From Eonycteris spelaea (Eukaryota; Chordata; Mammalia; Chiroptera; Pteropodidae), in NCBI GenBank assembly GCA_003508835.1, contig PUFA01000092.1, positions 3,100,001 through 3,164,000 of the forward strand: a stretch of DNA of 64,000 bases, read 5' to 3'. Position 1 is the stretch's first letter. Each line of letters starts with the position of its first letter. Under the pieces are notes generated by a model that was given only the letters and a program-made list of their open reading frames with translations, did not search any database and was not told the DNA's origin. This document shows, one piece after another, positions 22,026 to 33,579 of this stretch. Made by a program: the position numbers and the translations under genes.

Positions 22026-25000
22026 ATTTCAAATTTAGAAAGCCTTTCCTCCAGATTTATGTTAACTTCTCAGTGTGGGCTGGAAAACATTCCCTGCCCC
22101 CTCCCCCTATCCCACTCATAATTTATAGGAGTAAAAGGATCACTTCTGATGTAAGTAACTATAAATAGTTTAAATTATCCAAGGATTTCTAAATACTAAA
22201 ATCAATGGTTCTCTTTTAATTAATTTTCTTGGGAAATCTCCTTTTGATACTTTAGTTAAAAGGCACACAGAGAGAAAGACTTTGGAGAGCAGAAAGAAAT
22301 TATGACTATTTTATTAAGTCCTCACTGGATTTTATTTAAAGGCCCATACTCATCAAAGCCACCATTAAGAATTCTGCCATGCTAAGGATTATAAACTAAT
22401 ATCTTGTAAAATCCTCCAGTGATTATCACAAACAACTCTAAACAAAAATGTACAGCACAAAAGCTTACAAATGACCTTTGGTTTCAACTGGTATTTGTTA
22501 TTTTTCTGAAGTAGAAATGCCATCCTTTCCAATAACTTTTAAGGTAAATTTTAACTTGCTGGTAGTAGGTACAATATGGTTAAAATACTTCAGGCAAAGC
22601 AATCTGAATCTTAGAGGCAAGGAGTGAAAAGGGCACCTTTTTGGGTACTCACCAGCCCACCATCTTTGAACACTGGTCTGAAGCCTTTTGTGGCCAAAAT
22701 CTCCTTCCCTCATCAACCATTCTCCACCGTCACAGCTAAGTCTCCCAGGCTTGCTTCATTAGATGTTAGAATCTCTGTTTTTATGTATTTTATCTTTTAA
22801 AATTGGTTCTTAAGTGTAATCTCATATGTTCAAGGTTTGATTTCAATGGATTATCAAATGCATGTATGGAATACAAGGAAATTGTGGCAATTAAAATTAT
22901 GAAATTTGGGAAATGTAGAAAAAATTATATTACCCCTGTGTAAAACCTATTTTGTTATCCTTTGGCCCCCTTCCTGTCTTTCTAGGGTCCAAGCACATAC
23001 TGAAGATACTTAACTCATTTCATATGTAACTCATTATTATGAGAATGATTCTTTCTGCATCTAATAGGAGATATGTTAAAAAGTAAATATTTGGTGTTGA
23101 ATCAAACCAGACAACCATTTTGAAGCTAATATCTAGAAGAATCAGGGTTCATGAATCCTCCCCTGAGAAGGGGAAGGTATCCCTTAAAAAGGGGGAAATT
23201 TTTCCTTATTGATCACAAGATGGGTGACTGTATGAGGTATCCTAAAAGTCTAAAACATTGGTCCTATGCCCATTTAGGAACTGAAGGCAAATCATATAAA
23301 CTCAAAAAACCACTTTGGACATTCCATGCAACATTCATCCCACAAACATATTATGGCTTGAAATACATTAGTCAAATTTCGTTCAAATACTGGGTCTCTT
23401 TGTAGATTCTTCTGGAATCTCTATATGCTTAAGTGGCCAAGAGTAAGGGTACCATCTGCTTTGAATGATTATGCATGAATTATTGAAATAAAAGCTATAA
23501 GTTTTATAGTGAATTTTTCCTAATAGTTATTAAATATCAATAAGCTGAATACATCTTCTCCATTAAGGGAAATACAGTTTGACAAGAGAGAGATAAATAC
23601 AGAAAAGTATTTTTTGTATTTTTATATGACATAGTTGGGGAAATAAACTAGTCATAGTCAAAGTGTTGTATTGACAGACTTTGCATTCAAAAATTAATAC
23701 TTAGATAGTTAACACACATTTTTAGATAAATGATCACATGTGAATAATATAGAAAAATGTTTAAAAGAAATGAACAAAATTTAAAGATAGTAATGTAAGA
23801 AGAGGATTAAAGTTGAAAAGATTTAAACTACATATTCCCTCAGATATCTATAATGAAAAGTCTTAAAGAGAGGCGGAAGGTAAGCGGAGTAGAGGACCTG
23901 CTACAGCTTACTCAAAGACTGAAAGTAAAACTTAGCAAATCATAGGAGGTAAATAGTTCCAGAAAGAAAAAGTTTCAGAAGTAAGACACCTGAGGAGAAA
24001 AAGAAAAAGGAACAGAAAAAGTAAGCAGGCATATTCAAGAGAGAAAATTACGTCTGCATAGAAGGAAGAATCCATTAAGAATTCTGAAAACCGAAAATCA
24101 TTTTACCTGCAGGTTGGCAGGAATACAGCAGCCCAGTAAATTGGCCCTTTTAATAAAAATTCTCCTCATATCCTAGGTGCTTATCATATGGTGAAAATAG
24201 AAACCGGACTAATACAAATTCAGCATCGTTTTGCTAATGTGGACACCAGAGGAAGTCTTATTTCATCCACACACAAAAAAATGGGAAATACATGGAAATG
24301 CAGAATCCCAGGGTTGGAAGCATCTGAAAGGTGTCGGTTGCTTGAATCTCATCTATAAATTATCTTCCAAAAGCTCATTACCTTCTAAGGCAGTTAATTC
24401 TGATCAGAACACTATCAGATAAATCTCTTCGTATTGAACTGGATTCTATTTCTGTACACCCATTACTCACTGGTCCTAATTCTAGAACCACTTGTAGTCC
24501 GCAGGCTTCTACAACAGATCCAGCTACTGTGCCACCATGTGGTTTACATCAGGCTAACATACAGGCAAATCTTCTAACCAGTGCCTATAAGATTCAGTTT
24601 TAAAACTCTGCTACCAGCATGAAAGCTCTTCTTTGAGCATTCTCCACTTAACCTAAAATTCTTAGTATAATCTCATTAGCCTTCCTGCAACTAATATTTT
24701 ATAAATGTGGTATAAAGTGGTTCAGTTTTGTAGTGAGCCATATCATGTTGACACTGAATTGATTCAAATTAAATATAGACAGCTGTTAAGCCACATTTAC
24801 TTGATCCTGGATATACATAATTGTGTTTGATCTTTTATCTTAATTTTGTTTGATCTTACATTTACATCAGACAACATATTATTTTATTAGTTTGTCGTTC
24901 TGTTTGTCAGTATCTTTTTGGCTCCTCATTCCATCACTAGATTACATATCTTGCTCAGCAGTGTCTTCATAACATCATTTAATAATATGATATGTCATTA

Positions 25001-25364
25001 AGAGATCAAAACAGGGCAGAAGACAGAGCACGCTATCACAGATGTCATTCAGGTTTGGGGTTCAAAGATTCCTAGGTATATGATTAACAAAAACACATTT
25101 CTTCAGCTTGTCCTCAGCGACAACCTGAGAAACTGTCAAATATTTTGCTACAATAGTTCTGTCATCTACAAATTAGTTAAGCCTGTATATACTGAAATAA
25201 GGTGATGGAATATGTTTTATTGAAATTATGCATGATCCTAGTGATCATGATTTTTTTTTTCTCCTGATGCCCTGGGTTTATCAAATAAATAATGATAAAA
25301 TTGTAATGATAAAATTATCAAAATATGATAAAATACATTCTCATATAAACATAAAAGTCTTCCA
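22026..25364. other. Long unassigned AT-rich stretch
   Basis: No gene. Possible traces only: a MIR-class phrase near 24297-24375 (GAATCCCAGGGTTGGAAGCA) and an L2-like phrase near 24895-24990. A tandem AATGATAAAATT-type triplication is visible at about 25290-25335. The frames at 22498-22716 (-), 23151-23405 (+) and 24231-24422 (+) have no recognisable domains. Confidence 0.45.
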
Positions 25365-25703
25365 TTCTCTCCAAAGTCCATATACAACTCCCTACAAGTA
25401 ACGCTGTTAATAATTTGGCATATATTTTTTCAAACATATTTTATTTTATATTCATATTCAGATATACAGAGGAGGGGCTAGCTATACCATATATTGAGTG
25501 TGGATATAGACAGAAGTGGAATGCTTTATACTATCCATCTATCGTGTCTACTGTTTATTAACACATTTAACTATCCAATGTATTCTTCCTGTTCAACTAC
25601 TTGCCTTTTTTTACTTTAAATGACCCAATTTATTTTAATGGATAAATGCATATCACACTGTAATTTATAGCAAGTTTAAATATCTTCTATTTGCCTTACT
25701 AGA
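25365..25703 (-). mobile_element. L1 (L1M-type) 3' region, part 1
   Basis: Antisense of an old L1 3' region: a CCCTACAAGTAACGCTGTTA phrase (for 'gaggcaaccactgttaacag'), AATTTGGCATATATTTTTTC, then TTTTAATGGATAAATGCATA and CACACTGTAATTTATAGC. The element resumes at 26113 after an inserted LTR-like sequence. Confidence 0.6.
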
Positions 25704-25709
25704 TTTATT

Positions 25710-26112
25710 TGCCACCCTCGCCACCTTCTGTGTATCTTTGGAAGCTAGCATGCATGGAGCACATCAAGTCAAGAGGTACCCTTATCATTTGACTTCATTT
25801 GGTTGAGCCATAAGATCAAAGAGAGAGGGAAAACCGTTCCTCCTTCCCTTAAGGCTTGTCTTGGGCTGGCTGCATCCCTTGACCAAAAGTTTTAGATCTT
25901 ATAAAAGTGGCCCTCTCCCTTTCTCTTCTGGTGACCCTTCTCTTTCCCTTTTCAGCATAGAGGTGGTATCTGCTCCCTCTATCTCTAGTACCATTTTCCT
26001 TACACCTTGCTAACACCTTGCAACATATTTTTAAGTTGATCCTTCAGTAAATTATCTTCAAACTACACAATGTGAGTGAGAAATGTTTCTGGAAAGAATT
26101 CTAATAAATACA
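25710..26112 (+). mobile_element. LTR-like element inserted in an L1
   Basis: This 403-bp sequence starts TG and ends CA, and is bounded by the hexamer TTTATT on both sides (25704-25709 and 26113-26118). Inside, GGCTGGCTGCATCCCTTGAC, a TATA-like TCTTATAAAAGTGGCCC (about 25897-25913), a CAGTAAATTATCTTCAAACT phrase and a GTGAGTGAGAAATGTTTCTG phrase match, in order, a mammal-wide LTR-like repeat that I recognise but cannot name with confidence. No viral genes are present. The hexamer is AT-rich, so its match could be partly chance. Confidence 0.58.
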
Positions 26113-26320
26113 TTTATTGATTTTTTAGATTGTTTACTATATTTTACTACTTTAAGTAATACCGATGAACATCCTTGTGTGCATATCTGTGCACAACTTT
26201 AGAGACTATTCTTGTAGGAAATTCTTCTAGAAGGAGAATTTATGAGCACCTTTCTTTTACATGTTTTCAGATTTTACCAAATTTACCATAAAACGTTGTA
26301 TACGTATACTTAAAATAATA
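26113..26320 (-). mobile_element. L1 (L1M-type) 3' region, part 2
   Basis: It continues the antisense L1 begun at 25365: ATTGATTTTTTAGATTGTTT, then CCGATGAACATCCTTGTGTG, CATATCTGTGCACAACTTT, TTCTTGTAGGAAATTCTTCT and AGAAGGAGAATTTATGAGCA, equivalent to the usual 'gaatgaacatccttgtacatatatctttgtgcac... taggataaattcctagaagtggaattgctggg'. Confidence 0.65.
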
Positions 26321-28667
26321 CTGTGTGAGTTGGTGGGAGGATAAACTGAGTACAATATGTATTCCATGTAAAACATTTATAATTCTCTGTAGAGTTTTTT
26401 TTTTGTTTGAAATAAAATCACTGATCAGTTTTCAGAACCCACTCCTAATGTTTTCAAAAAAATTGGAAAACTGTATTTTCCTAGCTTGTATTTCCATTCT
26501 CTCTCCTCTTCCCACAATCCTTCCAATTCCACTGAGAGCAGATTTGTCTTTGTGCCTGTGTCCCTTAGTTCTCAGTTCTGACCCTTCTGCAGCATTAATG
26601 AAAAACCTGGAATGTTTACCAAGCCTCTTTAATCTGGAGGATTGAACTCCAAACTTTCTGCCTTTCATTAGGAAGCTGTTAACATCTTTGTTTAACTTTT
26701 CTGCCTTCTAGGTATTGGTTTCCCTCTGAGCTCCTGGGAGTCTCACAGCTCATGAGAGTATCAAGGATGGGTGTAGAGTTAGAATAAAAATTTTAGGCTT
26801 TCCTGGCTGTGATCCCCCTTTCTGGGATACCATCTCCCTAAATTTTCTAGCCTATATGATGGTCCTGAAATCCAGATACTGACTCTTCAACCCAATAAAA
26901 CTGTGATTTTGTGCTTGAGTTTTATCTTTGGTTTGCTCTGGGGACTGGCAAGTGCCCCAAGGAAAAAAATCAACACGGACCTTTAAAGGGTCATGTCCTC
27001 TCTAGCTTCTACCTGCACTATTCTTTAAATAGTTCCTCTTAAATATTTTGTTCAGAGTTTATTATTGTTACTGGAAGTAGGGTTAGTTTTATCAAGCCAT
27101 TCTACTACCATTACCAGAAGCCAGGCCTTGGTCTATGACCTTTCAAAAATGTCAGTATCTCAGAATTTTTAGGAGTCAGGTAAAATCCTGGTTGTTTTTG
27201 AGAATACTGCAACAATTTTTGCTAAATTTTAGTGAGGAAACCAGTAATACTCAAGAGTTAAAACTTTGAAATAAGTTGGTCCCCATTTTATCATCTGTCA
27301 TGCTAAAGAGAAACTCAGGGCTTAAAAACACAGAACATTTCGTTACTAAGTGTACATATTGTTCTAATAATTACAATATACTTTTAAATATTTGCTTTAT
27401 ACTTCTGGTTTTTCTCAGAAATTCTTATATAAAACAAAAACAATATTGAAATAGCTTTTAGGAGTTTAATTTAATGGTTTCAGAAATGACTAAAACATTA
27501 CATAGTCTTCCATAGTTGGAGAATACTGACCTTCAATTCAGAGGCATATCAGACTATACTAAAGACATTCTGTTTTCTGAAAGTTGTTAATATGAGAAAG
27601 GCTATACTTTTCCATTAACTCAGAGTCCTCATTTACCTTTATATTATCTATGAAGAAAGGTTTTATTAAAATAAATTTAATAGTTTAAAGAAGATTAGAG
27701 AGGGTACTTAATTTAATGGAGAGGGAAACTACTTTTAAGAACACTTTTGCAAGTTAGAAGTACATATTTAAAACCAAGCAATTGAAAGACTAATTAGAAA
27801 TCATTCTTATCTTTTCACTAAAGCATGAACGATAATGTAAATGTGGTTTAGGATCTTATTCGCTTATTTCTAGTTCCAGTTTTTAACATTTTTAAGATGC
27901 TTTTCCCCCTGTGATTCCCCACAGCTGCTACTAATATCACAGATTGTTGTGATTATTAGTTTACCTATCTGCACTGTCCAATTGCCTCTGTCTTACTCAG
28001 CCTTGGGGTCCTTGCACTCTGCATGGTGCCTTAGATATGAAAGGTACAGAGTAAAATTTGATCGTATGTATATTTTTAATGACTAAATAAAATTAATATA
28101 TATTTAAAACTTTATGATCAAGATTTTACTATTTCAGGTTGGTATTCTGATCAAATGATATTTCATAAGTATTTCAAGGGAAACTTATCAACTGAACTTA
28201 ATTAAGACAAAAGTTTAGAGAAATCTGACACTGTAGAAGGTAGGCTACGGACGTTTCATGAAGGAAACTTCATGTAAGGTCAGAAGTGCACTTAGGTTTT
28301 TATCTAAGGATCACTCTCCATCTGCCTTTTCATCGCTCTCCCATTAGCTTTGATTCTGTCAAGTTCAGGAGTGTAGCACTCAGCCCTGCCACCTCAGAAA
28401 CCAATTTGCCGGCTCTTAGTTCAGGCGCATTGACTAACCTTACACCTGTACAATGTCAGAATGCCAGTATAAGCTCTCTCTCTCCCACAGAGACTAGCTA
28501 TTCTTCCCACTTACTGTTTTATGCATTCTTCCTGTGAAGGTATACACCACTTATACTATATCAAATTAGGGTCTGACATTTATCTTCTGGGAATAAAATA
28601 CTAAAAGGAGTTAATATCGATTATGAAGATAATAACGCCAATAAATATAAAAATAGTAACAGCCATC
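26321..28667. other. Unassigned non-coding stretch
   Basis: No supported gene. The 106-codon frame at 26325-26645 (+) begins inside the L1 edge and has no recognisable domain; the minus frame at 26432-26668 overlaps it antisense. Near 27050-27130 there is a weak L1-3'UTR-like phrase, and near 27995-28090 a weak L2-like one. The frame at 28286-28537 is serine/leucine-rich and unrecognised. Confidence 0.45.
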
Positions 28668-28675
28668 ATTTAGAG

Positions 28676-28861
28676 CAGCAGTCCCAAACCTTTTTGGCAC
28701 TAGCGACCGGTGCTCCTCTGAGAATCTAATGCCTGATGATCTGACGTGGAACTGAGGAGGTGATTCTAGCGCTGAGGAGCGGCTGCAAAGACAAATGAAG
28801 CTTTGTTCGCTCGCCTCCTGCTGTGCAGCCCTGTCTGAGGCTCAAGGGTTGGGGACCTCTG
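28676..28861. mobile_element. Short hAT (Charlie/MER1-like) MITE, copy 2
   Basis: It begins CAGCAGTCCCAAACCTTTTT and ends GGTTGGGGACCTCTG. It shares with copy 1 (19237-19449) the order GAGAATCTAATGCCTGATGA, GATTCTAGCGC, GAGGAG(C/G)GGCTGCAAA and TCGCC(T)CCTGCTGTG, and the same direct junction between the left end and the GGTGCTC(T/C)T...GAG interior. The possible target duplication (ATTTAGAG / GTTTATAG) is less clear than in copy 1. Confidence 0.78.
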
Positions 28862-29297
28862 TTTATAGATCACACACTATAGACCAGCTCTCTTCTATGT
28901 GCTGCGGTTCATTGTTTTACATCAATCTAAGATTCCCAAATATATTTACTTATAAAATAAGAATATGCAAGTTCTCAGAACAAGACAAATTCATATTCTT
29001 TTACGAGATCTATTGGGTCTCTTTTCAACAACAACTGTGACTAAGAAATCTCATTCTAATTGACTTATTTTCTTTTACACATTTTAAAATTTATTTTAGG
29101 TTACAGGGAAGTCCAGCTAGCCTGTGAGTTTTCAGTTCTTTGTATATATCTTCTCTAAATCTTACATGCTGATTTCATGTTTGGTTTTTAAAGAAGGGTA
29201 ATATTGTCTATCTATGCAGGTTTCTTGCAGGGAGGGGATTGCACTATTGAGAAATAGCATAATGAACTCCTATTTTTCTTATACAGTTTTGGTGAGA
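28862..29297. other. Unassigned AT-rich stretch
   Basis: I see no gene or repeat here. Confidence 0.5.
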
Positions 29298-29383
29298 ATC
29301 AAATAATGGTAATATTTTTATTACTGTTATTATTATATCACCATTGTTATATTACCATTATTGTTATATTACCATTATTTGAT
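29298..29383. repeat. 18-bp perfect inverted repeat with internal tandem units
   Basis: ATCAAATAATGGTAATAT (29298-29315) is perfectly complementary in reverse to ATATTACCATTATTTGAT (29366-29383). The 50-base spacer contains further ATAT(T/C)ACCATT(A)TTG units, so alternative hairpins can form. It abuts a MIR. Confidence 0.92.
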
Positions 29384-29394
29384 AATTTATAACA

Positions 29395-29600
29395 CTTGTT
29401 CCAGACACTGTTCTATGCATTACAGATATTGATCCTTTTAACACTCACAATAATCTTAGGAAGTAGGTAGTGCTAAAATCCTCATTTTGTCACAGAAGAC
29501 AATAAGGCATAAAGAAGTTAATTACTATACTCAAGTTCACATAGCCAATAAGGGGTAGAGTCAAATTTGAACCAGGCAGCTGTCTCCTGAGTAATGGAGG
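29395..29600 (-). mobile_element. MIR SINE
   Basis: Antisense MIR in order: GACACTGTTCTATGCATTAC, TTTTAACACTCACAATAATC, TTAGGAAGTAGGTAGTGCTA, ATCCTCATTTTGTCACAGAA, AAGTTCACATAGCCAATAAG, TCAAATTTGAACCAGGCAGC. Nearly full length. Confidence 0.8.
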
Positions 29601-30739
29601 TTGGTTTAGGGCTTTCTTTTTATTAAATATTGTTTTATTTTTTGTTATAGTGGCAGATGTGATTTATTCAATGAGATAACTTGAACTTGTGATTCAAAAT
29701 TAAATTCTCTTTTTCTCATTTTCACATAGAAGGCTACTTAATCTACATGTGGTTTAGATTGAGAGATGAGGAAGAAATGTGGTAATTCTATTTAAAATAG
29801 AAAGATAAACCTAGGAAGGAGAATAGCGACAGAAAAGGGAGACAGAGTGAAAAATGTCAGCTCTCTAGGAACTAGGTTTAAGATAGTCTCTGGGTGTCTT
29901 CTTATTTGATTTTGATACATTCGAATTATATATTTTAAAGAAAGAGTTTTCTCTTCTTGAAAATAACTCTAGGAATGGTTCAGAGATCACTCAATACTTA
30001 CATTTTAATTTTCATAAACCTGTAAAAAATTATGAAAACATGGGAGCCAAGAACTTCAATACACTTTTGCAGAACTAAATTAATTTTGGATGTTTTCATT
30101 AATGAGATGACAAATGTGACATTAGAAAGCTGCATTTAGTATATAATTGTTTAACATTAAGGAATAAAAATAAGAGCTATTTTCCTTCTATTTTTTCTCT
30201 GATGAACAAAAATTAAAGAACTAAAGGCCTAAACATTATTTTAGTGAATTTAACAGAAAATAATACAAGAGAAGAGAAATGTATAATAAGGAGAAAATGG
30301 AATTTAAATGTTAATTGTTGAAATGTTAAATCCAGCAAAGCTAAAGACAGTGCATATAAAATACATTTTGAGGATTATAATCTCAGACCAATCTTCAATC
30401 ATGAGAAGATTTGAAAAGGTAATGCTTACATTTCTAAAAGAAATTTTAGTTGTACAACTAATTCCTCACTTGATGTAGAGATGAGTTTTCTGAGATTTAA
30501 ATTTTCTTAGGTGACTCTTGTTATTAATTCATTTGTTCCTCTACTCATTCAACAATTATATATAAAGGGGCAACTACAGATGAAAGATGACTGACCTAAT
30601 TAAGGATGAGTATGAATATATTAATATGAATAGGAAAAAAAGCAGGATAAATCTTAGAGATGGAAAGTCTCCATAAAGATGCATTTGAAAATTACCTATT
30701 TTTTAATGGAGTAAATTTATATACAGTGATGTGTATAGA
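29601..30739. other. Unassigned AT-rich stretch
   Basis: No gene or confident repeat. A short L2-tail-like phrase (ACTCATTCAACAATTATATA) occurs at about 30542-30561. Confidence 0.5.
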
Positions 30740-33560
30740 TCTTAAAAGTATAACCCATTGAGATAATTTCATTACTGTTATAATTTTGTATAATTTGTAT
30801 ACAGTAAAATTCACCTTTACTGGGTATAAAGCTGTATGTTTTGACATGTAAATGGAATCATGCAAAACTGAAAATCATTGTGTCTGGCTTCCTCACTTAG
30901 CATAATGCATTTGAGATTCATCAGTTCTGTTGTTTGTATCAGTAGTTTGCTCCCTTTAATTGATAAGTGGTATTTCACTGTATGAAAGTACCATAGTTTG
31001 TTTATCCATTCACTCATCAAAGGATATTTGGGTTAGTCCCAAATTTAGGTTATTATTAATAATATTATAAACATTCAAGTACATATTTTGGAGGGAACAT
31101 AAATTTTCATTTCTTTAGGGTAAACTACTAAGAGTGAAATTTCTCAATCACATGAAACTGCCAAACTCTTTTCCAGAGGCAGGGTACAATTTTGCATTTC
31201 TACTGAAGATGTATGAGCTCCTGTTGCTCCACATCTGTGGACACTCGGTATTGGCAGTTTTACTAAGCCATTATAATAGGTATCTTATTAGTTTAATTTG
31301 CATCTCTTTGATGACTAACAATATTGAATAATTTTTGTATGCTTTTGTCATCCACTATCTTCTTTGGTGAAGTTTCTGTTCAAATCTTTTGGCCATTCAT
31401 TTTTGACAACTGGGTGGTTTGTTTTCTTATTCCTAACTTTTGAGAGTTCTTTATACATTCTAGATATAAGTCCACTGTCAGACATAGGAATTGAAAATAT
31501 TTTCTCCTAGTTAATAACTTGGCTTTTAATTCTCTTAACAGCACCTTCTACAGAGCAAAAGTATTTAATTTTGATGAAGTTCTTTTGTCCTTTTGAAAAT
31601 TTTATGAATCACACTCAGCATTGTAACCAAAAAATCTGTTTAACCTGAATTCAAGACTTTATTTTCCTAGAAATTTTATTTTAGATATACACTTAGATTT
31701 GTGTAGCACTTTGAGTTGATTTTCAATGTGGTATGAAGTATAGATTGAGCCTATTTTTTTTTTTTGCATTGGATATTCAATTGATACAGCATCATTTGTT
31801 GACAGAACTATTCTTTCACCATTGGATTGCTTTTCCTCATTTATCAAAAATCAATTGACCATAATTGTGTGAGTCTATTATTGGAAACTCTATTGTCTTC
31901 CATTGATCTATATGTTCATTTTTTTGTCAGTGCTACATTGTGTTGATTACTACTGCTTTATAGTCATATTTACAGACAGGTAGTGTGAATCCAACTTTGT
32001 ACTTTTTCAAAATCATTTAGCTATTTTCAGACTCTTTGTCTACCTGAATGTATTTTCAATCAAGTTGTCAATACCTCTACAAAATCCTGCTGGGGTTTTG
32101 CTAGGACTGTATAAAATCTATATCAATTTTAGAATTGATATTTTAATAACATTTTTGCTTTATATTTCTTTCAGCAACATTTTGTTTCAACATTCAGCTT
32201 CTACCTCTAATTTGACACATTTATACCTGAGTATTAGATAGATTTGGTTGTTGTAAATGGTGTTTTTTTGTTTTGTTTTCTAATTGTTCAAAGTTAGTAT
32301 ATAAAAGTGTGATTTTTTTTTTTGTCTATTGTATTCTGTGACTTTATCAAATTCACTTATTCTTCTAAGAGGTCTTTTTTTATAGATTTCTCAAGATTTT
32401 ACTATACATCATGTCTTCAAAGTAGAAATAGTCTTATTCCTTTCCTCTCTGTATGCCTTTTATTTCTTTTCCATGACTTATTTAACTAGCAATGATTTCC
32501 GTATGATATTGAATAGAAGTGACAAGATGAACATTCTTGCTATGTTTCTGATCTTTGGGGAAAGTCTTCAGGTTTTGTCCATTAAATATAATGTTATAGG
32601 TTTTAAGTGTATCAATAGTTTTATAAATAAGCTTAGCCTTGTTAAGGAATTTTTCTTGTATTTCTAATTTGCTGAGAGTTATTAGCACAAATGGATGTTG
32701 ATACACGTCAAGTGATTTTTCTGCATTTATTAACAAGATCATGCACTTTTTCTCCTCTAGTGTTTTAATATGGTAGACTACTGATCAATTTTTGAGTGCT
32801 GACTAGCCTGGGATAAACCACATTTGGTCAGGATGTTTTATTTATACACACACACACATTGCTGAATTTAATAATGTTTTGTTGAAGATTTTTTTGTATT
32901 TATGTTCATGTGAGATATTGTTATTAGTTTCTTTCTTTGTACTGTCTTTATATTTGTGGTATCAAGGTAATGATGGTATCATAAAGTAAATTGGGAACAC
33001 TGCCCTCCTTTCTCCTTTCAAAAGAAAATTATGCCATAATTTTAGTATAATTTTTCACGGGAACATTTAGGACAGGAGTTTCATTTATTATAATGTTTTT
33101 TAACTACAAATTAAACTTTTTAAAGAGATACAGCACTACGTAAGTGTTCTACTTCTTGTCTAAGTTTGGTAGATTTTTATCTTTCAATGAATCAGGCCAT
33201 TTATATATGGTTTTGAGTTTACATGCCTAAGATTATTTATAGTAATCCCCTTAACTACTTAATTATTGTGAGATCTTTAGTGGTATCCCTTGAGTGATAT
33301 CTTTCATTCCTCATATTAGTAATTTATTTCTTCTTTTTTTCAGTCAGACCAGCAAAAACTTTATAAATTTTTTTACCTTAAAAAAGTTTTGGTTTCATTG
33401 ATTTTCTGTATTTTCTGACTTCAATTTTAATTATATCTTCTCTTATCTATATTACATCCTTTTTCCTACTTGTTTTGGTTTAGTTTGCATTTATTTTTCT
33501 AGACAGAGAAAAACTAGGTTTTATTTTTTCAAGGTAGAAAATTAGATTACTTATAATGAG
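30740..33560 (-). mobile_element. Old L1 LINE: 3'UTR and decayed ORF2
   Basis: A long, ordered antisense match to L1. From low to high coordinates it reads 3' to 5' along the element: GTCTGGCTTCCTCACTTAGC with TTTATCCATTCACTCATCAA (3' region); AATTTGCATCTCTTTGATGA, CTTTTGGCCATTCATTTTTG, GAGTTCTTTATACATTCTAG; CATCATTTGTTGACAGAACT, AAATCAATTGACCATAATTG, TCCATTGATCTATATGTTCA; then the reverse-transcriptase part around 32480-32990 and a GGTTTCATTGATTTTCTGTA phrase near 33390. Stops and indels are frequent, so it is dead. The 5' half of ORF2 and ORF1 are not continuous with it. Confidence 0.9.
32482..32742 (-). pseudogene. L1 ORF2 reverse-transcriptase fragment
   Basis: The longest surviving frame of the L1 above. 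It keeps residues equivalent to the RT block 'D-A-E-K-A-F-D...QHPF' (here INAEKSLDVYQHPF), followed by TLSKLEIQEKFLN and an IIFNGQ segment (ILNGE in intact L1). It then loses the frame before the catalytic (F/Y)ADD motif. In intact L1 this domain copies L1 RNA at the nicked target. Here it is a fragment of 86 codons and cannot be functional. Confidence 0.85.
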
Positions 33561-33579
33561 AACTTTTCTCCCTTTTTTC

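Noticed and set aside
25897..25913. TATA box as a host gene promoter
   Set aside because: It sits inside an LTR-like element at the position expected for the LTR's own promoter, and no downstream gene is seen.
26325..26645. 106-codon plus-strand frame with hydrophobic stretch, possible small membrane protein
   Set aside because: It begins inside the edge of an L1 fragment, has an antisense open frame over the same bases, and its Leu/Ile/Phe richness follows from AT/pyrimidine-rich DNA. No domain is visible.
32482..32742. Functional reverse transcriptase
   Set aside because: Only 86 codons of L1 ORF2 survive in frame and the catalytic motif is not reached.
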